Of a DNA stretch of 64,000 nucleotides, positions 28,041 to 37,215 are shown piece after piece; position 1 is the first letter of the stretch; each line of letters opens with the position of its first letter. The DNA comes from Demequina mangrovi (GTDB taxonomy: Bacteria; Actinomycetota; Actinomycetes; Actinomycetales; Demequinaceae). Made by a program: the position numbers and the translations under genes. The stretch is from NCBI RefSeq assembly GCF_000759715.1, contig NZ_BBLU01000005.1, positions 147,947 through 211,946 on the forward strand. Reading direction: 5' to 3'. The notes below the pieces were generated by a model. The model did not search any database. It was not told the origin of the DNA and saw only the letters and a list, made by a program, of their open reading frames with translations.

Positions 28041-31000
28041 TCAGGACGATGCGTCGTACGGCTCGTCGCCGAAGCCGCACGTCGATCGCCACTCACCGAG
28101 CGGGGCGAGGTAGGCGGCCCACTCGTCCGCGGTGAGGTCACGGCCCGCGGCGGCACACGCCGCGTCGCGCAAGGCGTCGGGATCGAGCGTCCAGATGCCG
28201 ATGCCTTCCGACTCGTCCACCGCGACCTCGAGGCCGTCCTGGCGGAGCCACGCGGGCCAGGCGAGCGGCGCGTGCGAGGGGAACGGTCCTGCGATGCGCC
28301 GACCGGTGGCGGAGTCGTAGAGCATGCTGCGCTGGCCGAGGTCCGCGGTGAGGAACACGTCGCCGTCGACGGAGAACTGGAAGCGGCCGATCTCCGCGCG
28401 CGAGCCCTCCGTGGACGCGAGGAGGTTGAGCTCGAGGTCGTAGCGGCCGATCAGCGACCCGATCTGCGCGACGACGAGGCCGTCGTCGTTGACCGCGGCC
28501 TTCTCGAGGCCGTCCACGAAGGGGGAGAGGGGCGCGCCCGTCTGCAGGTCGAAGACCTGCGCGCCCAGGCCTCCGCCGGCGAGGTGGGAGGACACGACCA
28601 CGTACCGGTCGTCGGGCGAGGTGACGATGTGCGCCGCGACGCCCTCGACGTCGATCGTCGGGCCATCCGGCTCGCCGCTGGCGAGGTCGAAGGGCCACAC
28701 CGTCCCGTCGGGGTCCGCCGCGAGCTGGCGGTCGCCGGCGTCGCTTCGGAAGTGGTGGTCGACCTCGGCGCCGATCGGGTAGGTGAGGGTCCGGCGCTGC
28801 TCGCTGAGGTCGTACCGGCCGATGTCGTCGGTGGACGGGAAGTACGCGACCACGGTGTCCTCGGACGCCCAGCTGAGGCCGTCCGCCTCGCCTGTGACGA
28901 TGGTCTCGGCGGTGTCCTCCGGGATGCTCCACACCCCGTACGTGCAGGGCTCATCCTCGCCGTGCATCTCGCAGAGGAGCAGCGCGAGCCCGTCGTCACG
29001 GTAGCCGTCCCCGACGATGTAGCCGGGTCCTGCGATCACACGGTGGATCGGACCCTTCGCGTCGAGCGCCCACCGCGTGAGGACCGGCGAACGCCAGCTG
29101 AAGGCGAGAAGCTCGGTAGAGGAGGCCACGAGCGTGCCGGCGGACCCGTGCTGCACGTCGAACGCGCGCCCGGTGGGCCCGCCGCGGTCGAGCGTGCGCT
29201 CCTGGACCTCGCCGAACGCGCCGCCGCAGTAGAAGTTCTCCGCGGCGACGGGCACCACCATCGTCATGCAGGCGTACATCTGCGGGTCCGGCAACGTCAC
29301 CATCCATGCCGGTTCTCCGGTCGCGAGGTCGGTGAGCGCGACGTGGTTCGGGCCCGAGGTGAGCGCACGCCCATCCGCCGTGACCGCGATCCCGAGCCCG
29401 GTCGCGCTCGTCTCGACCGCCCACGACTGCAGCACCTCTCCGCTCGTCGGATCGACCACGCTCACCGATCCCTCGGATCCGATCACGAAGGCGCCATCCG
29501 GCTCTGCGGCCACCGTGATCCTGTTGGGGGTGGGTGTGGTCACCCGTACCGAGGTGACCACACCGAGCGAGCGCGCGTCGCGGAGGTCGACGCTTGCGCG
29601 ACTGTGGTCGACGGTCGCGACCACGGCGCCGGAGGCGTCGATGGCGACCTGGAGCGGGCTGTCCGAGACATCGGGGACCGTCGCAGGCTCGGAGGCCAGC
29701 ACCGTGCCTCGGACGAGGTCGTACGACGTGATCCTCCCGCACGCCGCGCCGGTGTCGCAGCCGCTCGCCTGAGCGAGCACGACCGCGACCGACCCGTCGG
29801 GAGCGACCGCGACCGCACGGTCCCCTCGCGTGAGCCGCGCGTCCGCGATCCGCGTCCGTGCCTCGAGGGTGCTCGGGTCGTGGACCTCGAGGCCCGCCTG
29901 CGTGGCGACGATGATGTCGCCGGCGGCGTCGGACGCACCGGCGATCCCGGTTGCGCCGTCGGTGACGACGGACTGTACGAGGTCGGGGTGGGCGGCCGCG
30001 ACGTCGAACAGCGCCGCCCGCGCGCGGGGGTCGTCAGGCCAGCGCTGCGCCAGCTCGGCGGCGATGAGTGCGGCAGCCTCGCGCGAGCTGTCGGCGAGCG
30101 TCGCGACGTCGTCCGCGAGGGTCTGCACCAGCGCATCGTCCGCCTGGCGTGAGGCGCTCCGGTGCGATGCGACCGCCATGCCGCCGAGCACGAGGGCGGC
30201 GAGCGCCGCGCCCGCGCCGACGGCGCCGAGGAATCTTGCGCGGCGGCGGGTGCGGTGGTCGCGCGCGTCGGACTCGGCAAGGGCGGCCGCCTCCTGGTCG
30301 TGTCGCTCCGCGGATGCCGCGAGGAAGTCCTGCTCGACCTCCGCGAGCGCATCCGCCGAGTCGTCCTGCCATGCGAGCGCCGCCGTCAGTCGCGAGCCGC
30401 GGTAGAGGTCGTCCGCGTGTCTTCCGCTCGCGTCCCACGCACGCGCGCTGGCGGCGAGATGCGCGACGAGCAGGTGAGTGTCGACGTCGTCGTCCAGCCA
30501 CGCCGCGAGTCGGGGCCACTCGCGGGTGAGGGACTCGTGCGCGACGAGGAAGTCGTCCGCGCGCGCGACCAGCAGACGAGCGGCGACGAGCCGCGCCACG
30601 GCCTCCGTACGCGCAGGCACGGCATCGACCGCGGCGGCATCCGCGGCGTGAAGCGTGACGGCCCCGGTGGAGTCGACGGTCACGAGGCGACGCATCACCG
30701 CGTGGCACTCGTCGCGCTGCTCCGCCGTCAGGTTGCCGAACACCCTCTCCGCGGAGCGTGCGACCGCGCCCGCGAGCCCGCCGGTCGCCTCGTAGGCCTC
30801 GATGGTCAGGGTGGTGCCGTCGCGGCGCTCCCACGTGGCGGCGAGCGCGTGCGAGAGGAGCGGCAGCGCCGACTCCACACGTGAGGCGTCGTGGAGCACC
30901 ACGTCCACGAGCCCGTGCTCGACCGTGAGGCCGCTGTGCACCGCGGGGCGTTCGACGACGTCGCGGATCGCCGCCGCCGTCGGCGGAGCCACCAGGTGGA

Positions 31001-32204
31001 TTCCCGCGGTGACGAGCGCGCCGATGGCCGGCTGGGCGGCGCACGCGTCGAGATGCCGCGACTGCACCGCGATGCACACGAGCCTGCCTTCCTCGTGCGC
31101 CGACGCGAGCGCGGAGCACAACGCGCCCGCGCGGTCCGCGTCGGTCAGGGCTGCGCCGAGGTCGTCGACGATGATCGGCGCTCCGGCGGCAGCAGCCACG
31201 ACGTCGACCACGCCGGCGGTCGCATCGAGCAGCACGGGCTCGGGGCCGCGGCGGCGCAGCGCCGGCACCAGGCCGGCGCGCAGGATCGACGACTTCCCGA
31301 TGCCCGACGGCCCTGTCACCGTGACGAAGCCGGTGCGCTCGAGCGTGTCGAGGACGGCGCGCACGTCGTCGTCGCGACCGAAGAAGAGCTCGGCGTCCTC
31401 GGGCTGGTACTCGGCGAGTCCCTTGTACGGGCAGTCGGGGCTCGGCGGCCGCGCCGCCGGCGCCGCGAGAAGCGACTCGTCGTGTCGCAGGATCGCCTGC
31501 TCGAGCGCGACGAGCGATGCGCCCGGATCTATGCCGAGCTCGTCCACCAGCCTCCGCTGGGCCCGGCGCACCGTGGCGAGCGCATCGGCCTGGCGCTCGC
31601 ATCTGTACTGCGCGAGCGCGAGAGCGTGCCACCGTCGCTCGCGATACGGCTCGGCCGCGCACAGGCCGGAGGCGTGCTCCGCGACCGCACGGTGATCCCC
31701 GGCGGCGAGCCTCGCCTCGAGCAGATCATCCTCTGCTGCCGCGCGCAGCTCGCTGAGCCGGTCGGCCTCGTCGTGCGCCGGGGGCCACTCCTCGAGATCG
31801 GCGTAGGGTCGTCCCTCCCAGAGGGCGAGCGCCCGCTCGAGCACGGTCGCCGCGCGCGGATGCTCACGGGCTGCGCTGAGCTCTCTCGCACGCGAGATGG
31901 CCTCCTCGAACTCGTCGACGTCGACCTCGAGCGGTCCGCCGGCGCCCCGGGGGAGGATGCGGTATCCGCCGGCGACGGTCACGATCGCCGCCGCGCCGTA
32001 CGCCTTGCGGAGCCGTCCGATCGAGGCCTGCAGCTGCTTGGCCCAGGTCGCCGGCGGATCCTCCCCCCACACCGCCTCGGCGAGCGCGGCGGAGCTCGCG
32101 TCCGCCGGTCGGCTCACCAGGAGCGCCTCGAGCACAGCGCGCTCCCGTGGGCTGACTCTCGGCTCGTCCGAGACGCCCCTCCCCCCGAGGACCGCGACCC
32201 TCAC
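28041..32204 (-). CDS. SARP-type HTH + BTAD + STAND ATPase + TM + beta-propeller protein
   Basis: 1387 residues. Order: OmpR-like winged helix (1-85, ending TVAGGYRIL), BTAD (about 92-250), a STAND-type NTPase with Walker A GPSGIGKS at about 298-305 and hydrophobic Walker B PIIVDDLG, helical region, one TM helix at about 657-679, then a propeller of some 650 residues. With the HTH inside and the propeller outside, it looks like a membrane-tethered sensor-regulator of AfsR type. GTG at 32204 is chosen over the longer 32291 frame: it begins the canonical MRVAVLGG N-terminus and has a 17-spaced promoter ending six bases upstream. Ligand and targets unknown. Confidence 0.85.
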   Translation of the reverse strand: MRVAVLGGRGVSDEPRVSPRERAVLEALLVSRPADASSAALAEAVWGEDPPATWAKQLQASIGRLRKAYGAAAIVTVAGGYRILPRGAGGPLEVDVDEFEEAISRARELSAAREHPRAATVLERALALWEGRPYADLEEWPPAHDEADRLSELRAAAEDDLLEARLAAGDHRAVAEHASGLCAAEPYRERRWHALALAQYRCERQADALATVRRAQRRLVDELGIDPGASLVALEQAILRHDESLLAAPAARPPSPDCPYKGLAEYQPEDAELFFGRDDDVRAVLDTLERTGFVTVTGPSGIGKSSILRAGLVPALRRRGPEPVLLDATAGVVDVVAAAAGAPIIVDDLGAALTDADRAGALCSALASAHEEGRLVCIAVQSRHLDACAAQPAIGALVTAGIHLVAPPTAAAIRDVVERPAVHSGLTVEHGLVDVVLHDASRVESALPLLSHALAATWERRDGTTLTIEAYEATGGLAGAVARSAERVFGNLTAEQRDECHAVMRRLVTVDSTGAVTLHAADAAAVDAVPARTEAVARLVAARLLVARADDFLVAHESLTREWPRLAAWLDDDVDTHLLVAHLAASARAWDASGRHADDLYRGSRLTAALAWQDDSADALAEVEQDFLAASAERHDQEAAALAESDARDHRTRRRARFLGAVGAGAALAALVLGGMAVASHRSASRQADDALVQTLADDVATLADSSREAAALIAAELAQRWPDDPRARAALFDVAAAHPDLVQSVVTDGATGIAGASDAAGDIIVATQAGLEVHDPSTLEARTRIADARLTRGDRAVAVAPDGSVAVVLAQASGCDTGAACGRITSYDLVRGTVLASEPATVPDVSDSPLQVAIDASGAVVATVDHSRASVDLRDARSLGVVTSVRVTTPTPNRITVAAEPDGAFVIGSEGSVSVVDPTSGEVLQSWAVETSATGLGIAVTADGRALTSGPNHVALTDLATGEPAWMVTLPDPQMYACMTMVVPVAAENFYCGGAFGEVQERTLDRGGPTGRAFDVQHGSAGTLVASSTELLAFSWRSPVLTRWALDAKGPIHRVIAGPGYIVGDGYRDDGLALLLCEMHGEDEPCTYGVWSIPEDTAETIVTGEADGLSWASEDTVVAYFPSTDDIGRYDLSEQRRTLTYPIGAEVDHHFRSDAGDRQLAADPDGTVWPFDLASGEPDGPTIDVEGVAAHIVTSPDDRYVVVSSHLAGGGLGAQVFDLQTGAPLSPFVDGLEKAAVNDDGLVVAQIGSLIGRYDLELNLLASTEGSRAEIGRFQFSVDGDVFLTADLGQRSMLYDSATGRRIAGPFPSHAPLAWPAWLRQDGLEVAVDESEGIGIWTLDPDALRDAACAAAGRDLTADEWAAYLAPLGEWRSTCGFGDEPYDASS

Positions 32205-32210
32205 GTCTCG

Positions 32211-32239
32211 AGTCTCGGCGGGAGCAGGACCCGGGTCAA
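32211..32239 (-). promoter_or_regulatory. promoter of leaderless STAND gene
   Basis: TTGACC (32234-32239) and GAGACT (32211-32216) on the minus strand, 17-base spacer, -10 ending six bases before the GTG start. Confidence 0.68.
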
Positions 32240-32344
32240 GGACCAGCGCGCGAGCGGATACCGGACGCATACCGCGCCACGCGCTCTGCATACCGAGGCC
32301 ATACGCGCCTCGCGTCGACTGAGGGCGACCAGAAGGAGGTCATC

Positions 32345-33133
32345 ATGATCACCACCACCACATGGATCGCCGCTGGCGGGACCGCGGCCGCGCTGGTCGC
32401 GGGTGCCGCCTTGGTGTCGCAGGTGAGCGCGGACGCCCGCGCGCCGGGAGCCGCTGTCTGCGAGCCCGCGGCCGTCTGCGTCCCTCACGCGGTCGGTTCG
32501 GACGGGTACTCCGTGCTGGTGCCGCCGGACGACTCCGGCTCACCGATCGCCGGATACCGACCGCTCGACGTCGCTTACCCGCCGCTCGACGTCGCGTACG
32601 AGCTGCCCGAAGGCTGGTCCGCGACGAGGCTCCCTGAGGGCGACCTCGTCCTCCGCCTGCCCGACTGGGTGGTGCCGGGGGCGGTGGCGGTGCCGTCCGT
32701 CGAGGTCTTCGCGAACCCGCTGACCCCCCGCTCGCCGTGCGGCGACACCGCGGCTCCCAAGGTCGGCAGCGACCTCGAGGCGATCCACCATGCGCTCGCC
32801 ACGCGATCCGCGCTCGATGTCGCGGTTGACGAACCCGCCGAGGTCGGCGGGCTGCCCGGATATCGGATGGACCTTGCGCTCGCGCCGGACTGGGAGCTCA
32901 CCTGCCCCGGAGCGGTCGGGGAGCCGGCAGCCGCCTACCTCATCGACGACCACGGCACCCACCTGCACCGGACCATCACGGCGACGTCGCCCGTGCGCCT
33001 GTACCTGCTCGACGGGCCGGATGGCGTGATCGCCGTCGAGGCGGCCGTCCCCGTTGAGCGGGTCGGCTACGACTGGTACGTCACCTTCGTCGACAGCGCG
33101 ATCGAGGGGCTCGACTTCGTCGGTGAAGGGTGA
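32345..33133 (+). CDS. secreted protein of unknown function
   Basis: 262 residues with an N-terminal signal or anchor ([21 protein letters not shown]) and no lipobox. Four Cys ([20 protein letters not shown]) suggest disulfides outside the cell. A short tandem duplication gives PLDVAYP then PLDVAYE near residue 76-87. AAGGAGG lies five bases before the ATG. It is divergent from the STAND-propeller gene across 140 bases; an extracellular partner of that sensor is possible but unproven. No family recognised. Confidence 0.68.
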   Translation: MITTTTWIAAGGTAAALVAGAALVSQVSADARAPGAAVCEPAAVCVPHAVGSDGYSVLVPPDDSGSPIAGYRPLDVAYPPLDVAYELPEGWSATRLPEGDLVLRLPDWVVPGAVAVPSVEVFANPLTPRSPCGDTAAPKVGSDLEAIHHALATRSALDVAVDEPAEVGGLPGYRMDLALAPDWELTCPGAVGEPAAAYLIDDHGTHLHRTITATSPVRLYLLDGPDGVIAVEAAVPVERVGYDWYVTFVDSAIEGLDFVGEG

Positions 33134-33168
33134 TCGAGCACCCCTCCGCATCTCGCTATGCGAGACGC

Positions 33169-33187
33169 TGTCCCCAACATGTGGACA
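33169..33187. promoter_or_regulatory. palindrome upstream of leuB
   Basis: TGTCC-N9-GGACA with an inner ACATGT, 75 bases before leuB. A TAGGAT hexamer (33195-33200) follows. Position suits a leucine-responsive IclR-type repressor as described for leuB in other actinobacteria; the regulator is not in this window. Confidence 0.45.
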
Positions 33188-33261
33188 CTTCCCCTAGGAT
33201 GAGCGTGAAGCCGTCGCCCCCCGATCGCGCGGCGCGACATCATTCGACCGAGGGAGCCTCG

Positions 33262-34320
33262 ATGACCACGTACCGCCTCGCAGTAGTCGCCGGCGACGGC
33301 ATCGGCCCGGAGGTCGTGGCGGAGGGGCTCAAGTGCCTCGCCGCCGCGACCGAGGGCACCGACATCACGTTCGAGACCACCGAGTTCGACCTCGGCGCGA
33401 AGCGCTGGCACGCGACGGGGGAGACCCTCACCGACGCGGACCTCGAGGCGATCAAGGGCCACGACGTCATCCTCCTGGGCGCGATCGGCGACCCGACCGT
33501 GCCGTCGGGCGTGCTCGAGCGCGGCCTGCTGCTCAAGCTCCGCTTCGAGCTCGACCAGTACGTCAACCTGCGCCCCAGCCGCCTGTACCCGGGCGAGGTC
33601 TCGCCGCTGAGCGAGCCTGGCGACATCGACTTCGTGGTGGTCCGCGAGGGCACCGAGGGTCCGTACGTGGGCAACGGCGGCGCGCTGCGCGTCGACACGC
33701 CCCACGAGATCGCGACCGAGGTCTCCGTCAACACCCGTCACGGCGTCGAGCGCGTGGTCCGCTACGCGTTCTCGGTCGCGACCGGGCGCGAGCGGAAGCA
33801 CGTCACCCTGGTGCACAAGCACAACGTGCTCGTCCACGCGGGTCACCTGTGGCGCCGCACGGTCGAGGCCGTCGCGCCGGAGTTCCCGGACGTCACGTGG
33901 GACTACCTGCACGTCGACGCGGCGACCATCAAGCTGGTCACGGCGCCCGCATCGTTCGACGTCATCGTCACCGACAACCTCTTCGGCGACATCCTCACGG
34001 ACGAGGCCGCGGCGATCTCCGGCGGCATCGGTCTCGCGGCCTCCGGCAACGTCAACCCCGACAAGACTGGGCCGTCGATGTTCGAGCCGGTCCACGGTTC
34101 GGCGCCCGACATCGCCGGCGAGGGCATCGCGGATCCGTCCGCGACCGTCCTGTCCGTCGGCATGATGCTCGACTTCCTGGGCCACAAGGAGCTGGCGCAG
34201 AAGGTCGAGGACGCGGTCGCGGCCGATGCCGCGGCCAAGGTCGCCGGCGGCGCCGAGGGCAACGGCCCCCGGTCCACCTCGCAGGTCGGCGACGCGATCG
34301 CCGCCCGCATCCGCGGCTAG
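33262..34320 (+). CDS. leuB: 3-isopropylmalate dehydrogenase
   Basis: NAD-dependent oxidative decarboxylase of leucine synthesis, 352 residues. Motifs: [10 protein letters not shown] at 10-19, the Arg-rich substrate region [20 protein letters not shown] near 88-107, and [20 protein letters not shown] near 240-260 with metal-binding Asp residues; [18 protein letters not shown] closes the NAD site. GAGGGAG lies five bases upstream of the ATG. ilvE follows after a long hairpin element, consistent with a leuB-ilvE unit. Confidence 0.95.
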   Translation: MTTYRLAVVAGDGIGPEVVAEGLKCLAAATEGTDITFETTEFDLGAKRWHATGETLTDADLEAIKGHDVILLGAIGDPTVPSGVLERGLLLKLRFELDQYVNLRPSRLYPGEVSPLSEPGDIDFVVVREGTEGPYVGNGGALRVDTPHEIATEVSVNTRHGVERVVRYAFSVATGRERKHVTLVHKHNVLVHAGHLWRRTVEAVAPEFPDVTWDYLHVDAATIKLVTAPASFDVIVTDNLFGDILTDEAAAISGGIGLAASGNVNPDKTGPSMFEPVHGSAPDIAGEGIADPSATVLSVGMMLDFLGHKELAQKVEDAVAADAAAKVAGGAEGNGPRSTSQVGDAIAARIRG

Positions 34321-34329
34321 CCCGCATCC

Positions 34330-34397
34330 GTGCGCTGGCAGTCGGTGAGTGCGGAGTCTGACCCAGATTCCGGCACCTACCGACTGCCAGGGCGCAC
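34330..34397 (+). repeat. long near-perfect hairpin element between leuB and ilvE
   Basis: CTGGCAGTCGGT (34335-34346) pairs with ACCGACTGCCAG (34379-34390); the interior continues pairing through GTGCGGAGTCTG and CAGATTCCGGCAC to a loop of about three bases. The outer GTGCG/CGCAC adds more. Several mispairs become G-U only if the plus strand is transcribed. No U tract follows. Could be an RNA structure, processing site or REP/MITE-like element. Confidence 0.75.
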
Positions 34398-34436
34398 TAC
34401 TCTCTTATCCACTCAGCATCACAGGAAGGCTTCGAC

Positions 34437-35546
34437 GTGACCGACACCGCTGCATCGTCCACCGCGGAGGCCTTCCGGGTCGTCCGCAACCCGAACCCGG
34501 CCACCGACGCCGAGCGCGCCGAGCGCCTCAAGGACCTGGCCTTCGGCCTCCAGTTCACGGACCACATGGCCCACATGACCTGGACCGCCGACGAGGGCTG
34601 GGCCGACCGTCGCGTCGAGCCCTACGGTCCGCTGCAGATGGACCCCGCCGCCTCCGTGCTTCACTACGCGCAGGAGATCTTCGAGGGGCTCAAGGCGTAC
34701 CGCTGGGCCGACGGCTCGGTGCACCTCTTCCGTCCTGTCGCGAACGCCGAGCGTCTCAACCGCTCCGCGTGGCGCATGGCGCTCCCGGAGCTCCCGGTCG
34801 AGGACTTCATGGAGTCGATCCACGCGCTCGTCGAGATCGACCAGGCGTGGGTCCCCGACGCTCCGGAGACCTCGCTCTACCTTCGCCCGTTCCTCATCGG
34901 CACGGACGTCTTCCTGGGGCTTCGCGCGCCGAAGCGCGTCGACTACCTGCTCATCGCCTCGCCCTCGGGGCCGTACTTCAAGGGCGGCGTCAAGCCCGTG
35001 AGCATCTGGGTCGAGCGCGACTACCACCGCGCCGGCCCGGGCGGCACCGGCGCCGCGAAGTGCGGCGGCAACTACGCGGCCTCGCTGCGCCCGCAGATGG
35101 CGGCCATCGAGCGCGGCTTCGACCAGGTCCTCTACCTCGACGCGGCCACCGGCTCGGTGCTCGAGGAGCTGGGCGGCATGAACGTCTTCGCGGTCCACAA
35201 GGACGGCACCGTGCTCACCCCGATCCTCAACGGCAACATCCTCGAGGGCGTGACGCGCTCGTCGATCATCCAGCTGGTCGAGGACGAGGACCTCAAGGTG
35301 GTCGAGCGCGACATCACCCTCACCGAGCTCCGCCAGGGCATCGAGGACGGCGACATCGTCGAGGTCTTCGCGTGCGGCACGGCGGCGATCGTGACCCCCG
35401 TGGGCCGCATGGCCTCGGAGGACTTCGACGTCACCGTGGGCGACGGCGAGCCCGGCCCGGTCACCCTCAAGGTCCGCCAGCGCCTCACGGACATCCAGTA
35501 CGGCCGCGCCGAGGACACCTACGGCTGGATGACGCAGGTCATCTGA
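34437..35546 (+). CDS. ilvE: branched-chain amino acid aminotransferase
   Basis: PLP enzyme transferring the amino group between glutamate and the branched-chain keto acids; 369 residues. FEGLKAYRWADGSVHLFRP near 83-100, the PLP lysine in GTGAAKCGGNYAASL near 205, and EELGGMNVF, FACGTAAIVTPVG near the end are typical of the actinobacterial enzyme. The start is GTG with AGGAAGG seven bases upstream. A second copy of this family lies at 57512. Confidence 0.94.
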   Translation: MTDTAASSTAEAFRVVRNPNPATDAERAERLKDLAFGLQFTDHMAHMTWTADEGWADRRVEPYGPLQMDPAASVLHYAQEIFEGLKAYRWADGSVHLFRPVANAERLNRSAWRMALPELPVEDFMESIHALVEIDQAWVPDAPETSLYLRPFLIGTDVFLGLRAPKRVDYLLIASPSGPYFKGGVKPVSIWVERDYHRAGPGGTGAAKCGGNYAASLRPQMAAIERGFDQVLYLDAATGSVLEELGGMNVFAVHKDGTVLTPILNGNILEGVTRSSIIQLVEDEDLKVVERDITLTELRQGIEDGDIVEVFACGTAAIVTPVGRMASEDFDVTVGDGEPGPVTLKVRQRLTDIQYGRAEDTYGWMTQVI

Positions 35547-35651
35547 CGCGGACGATGCGCCGCGCGGCTTTCGTGCGCGTTCCTTGACCCCGGTCGATCC
35601 GGCGTGCCTACTGTGAAGGCGCGCTGAGGCCGAATCCGGGGGGACGAGACC

Positions 35652-36608
35652 ATGCGGGGCTCGGGCTGGCGCGTGCGCGCGTGCGTGGTGATCGGGGCAG
35701 GTCTGGCGGCGCTGGGCGCGTGCAGCCCGGCCGTGACGTCGGAGCAGGAGTCGGCGTCGGAGTCACCCCCCGTCGCGGCGTCCTCAGCCGAGCCCGCGGT
35801 CGCGGTCGCGCCGTCGGAGACACCCACGCCGGACACGCCTGTCGTCGGCGGTCTCGAGGCGATCACGGAGTACGTCTCGGACGCCGACTGGTCGTTCGCC
35901 AACGCAGGCTGGTTCGCACCGATCCCGATCGAGATCCGCGACGGACGCGCCGAGCCCGATGTCGAGACCGTCTACTACCTCGACGAGGGGGTGGAGGTCG
36001 ACATGGACGGCGACGGGCTGCTCGACGCGGTGATCCCCATCGTCGAGGAGCGCGCCTTCACCATGCAGACCCTCTGGTACGTGTGGTTGGCGCGTGAAGG
36101 GCCCGACGGCGAGACGGTCGCCGAGCAGGTGATCTACCCGGTCGCCAAGGACGTCCACTGCGGCGACCGGGTCAACTCGGTGACGGCGCTCGACGGCGCG
36201 ATCCGTGTGGACGAGGTGCTCTGGGTGACGTCGGACGTCGACCTGTCCTGCGCGGACTACGGCACCGGTCTGCTGGTGAAGGACGTGGCGCTGCGGGAGA
36301 TCGAGGGCGAGCTGTACCCGATCCAGATCGCGCCCGTCGTCGCCTGGGGCGGGGTCTGCCCTCAGACCCGGGTCGAGGGCTACTACCAGGGCGTCGGCAT
36401 CGTCGGCATCGAGGTCCGTGCTGCGCCGCCGGCGTCGGCGCCCCTCGCGGTCGAGCCCGAGCAGAGGTTCTGGATGGGTGCGCCGGAGTATGCGGAGCTC
36501 ATCGACGACGGGCTCGCGGCGATGTACGTCCCGTTCGTCACTGAGATGCCCCGAGAACCCGGTGGCGTCGAGCACTGCGGCTTCCAGAACTCCTTGATCG
36601 CTGGTTGA
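35652..36608 (+). CDS. lipoprotein, paralog of 37216 gene
   Basis: 318 residues. Signal peptide ending in the lipobox LGAC (Cys near 24), then a Ser/Pro/Glu-rich linker (about 25-65) and a folded domain. DMDGDGLLDA near 118-127 resembles a calcium-binding DxDxDG loop. Cys pairs (VHCGDRV, LSCADY, GGVCPQ, HCGFQN) are shared with the paralog at 37216. TTGACC and TACTGT about 19 bases apart upstream form a probable promoter. Function unknown; surface-exposed. Confidence 0.72.
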   Translation: MRGSGWRVRACVVIGAGLAALGACSPAVTSEQESASESPPVAASSAEPAVAVAPSETPTPDTPVVGGLEAITEYVSDADWSFANAGWFAPIPIEIRDGRAEPDVETVYYLDEGVEVDMDGDGLLDAVIPIVEERAFTMQTLWYVWLAREGPDGETVAEQVIYPVAKDVHCGDRVNSVTALDGAIRVDEVLWVTSDVDLSCADYGTGLLVKDVALREIEGELYPIQIAPVVAWGGVCPQTRVEGYYQGVGIVGIEVRAAPPASAPLAVEPEQRFWMGAPEYAELIDDGLAAMYVPFVTEMPREPGGVEHCGFQNSLIAG

Positions 36609-36691
36609 CCGCTGACGGGCGTCGCAGCCCTGTGGCACCGCCGCGCGTGCTCGCGCATGATGGACACGGACCGGAACGGAAGGAGCCTCTC

Positions 36692-37135
36692 GTGGCCGTG
36701 AAGGATCTCGCACTCGCCAGCCCCGACATCGCCTGGGGCGAGCGCATCGATGACAAGTTCGCCGGTCAGCACGGCGCCGACACCCCGCGCATGGTGGTCG
36801 CCGGCATCCCCGAGGGCACGGTCGAGCTCGCGCTCGTGTGCCACGACCCCGACGCCCCGATGGCGCACGGCTTCACGCACTGGACGCTCTACGGGCTGCC
36901 CGCGGTCGAGGGCGAGATCGACGTCGACGCCGGCAGGCCCGGCCCCCACGACGACGGCGGCATCGGCTACGTGGGCCCGTTCCCGCCCTTCGGCCACGGC
37001 GACCACCGCTACTACTTCTGGGTCTACGCGCTCGCGCGCCCGGTCATCGGCGAGCCCTCGCGCGACGCGTTCCTGCACGCGTACGACGACGCGGTGATCG
37101 AGCAGGCGAGGCTGGTCGCGACCTATTCCCGGTAG
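36692..37135 (+). CDS. YbhB/YbcL-type phosphatidylethanolamine-binding protein
   Basis: 147-residue PEBP/Raf-kinase-inhibitor-like protein. The ligand pocket motifs are present: LVCHDPDAP (near 50-58), HGFTHWTLYGLPA and GHGDHRYYFWVYAL (near 107-120). GTG at 36692 has AGGAG seven bases upstream; the earlier TTG frame from 36605 lacks one. In bacteria the family's role is poorly defined. It lies between two paralogous lipoprotein genes. Confidence 0.87.
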   Translation: MAVKDLALASPDIAWGERIDDKFAGQHGADTPRMVVAGIPEGTVELALVCHDPDAPMAHGFTHWTLYGLPAVEGEIDVDAGRPGPHDDGGIGYVGPFPPFGHGDHRYYFWVYALARPVIGEPSRDAFLHAYDDAVIEQARLVATYSR

Positions 37136-37215
37136 CGCCGCAGAAACGGACCTTGACCTGTCCGTGTTCGCCCTGGTTAGGGTGGAACCCGTCGACCAGA
37201 CGGGGGGATGGGACG

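Noticed and set aside
37208..37215. Earlier ATG for the second lipoprotein
   Set aside because: It is out of frame with the signal peptide; the in-frame ATG at 37216 gives a proper lipobox protein.
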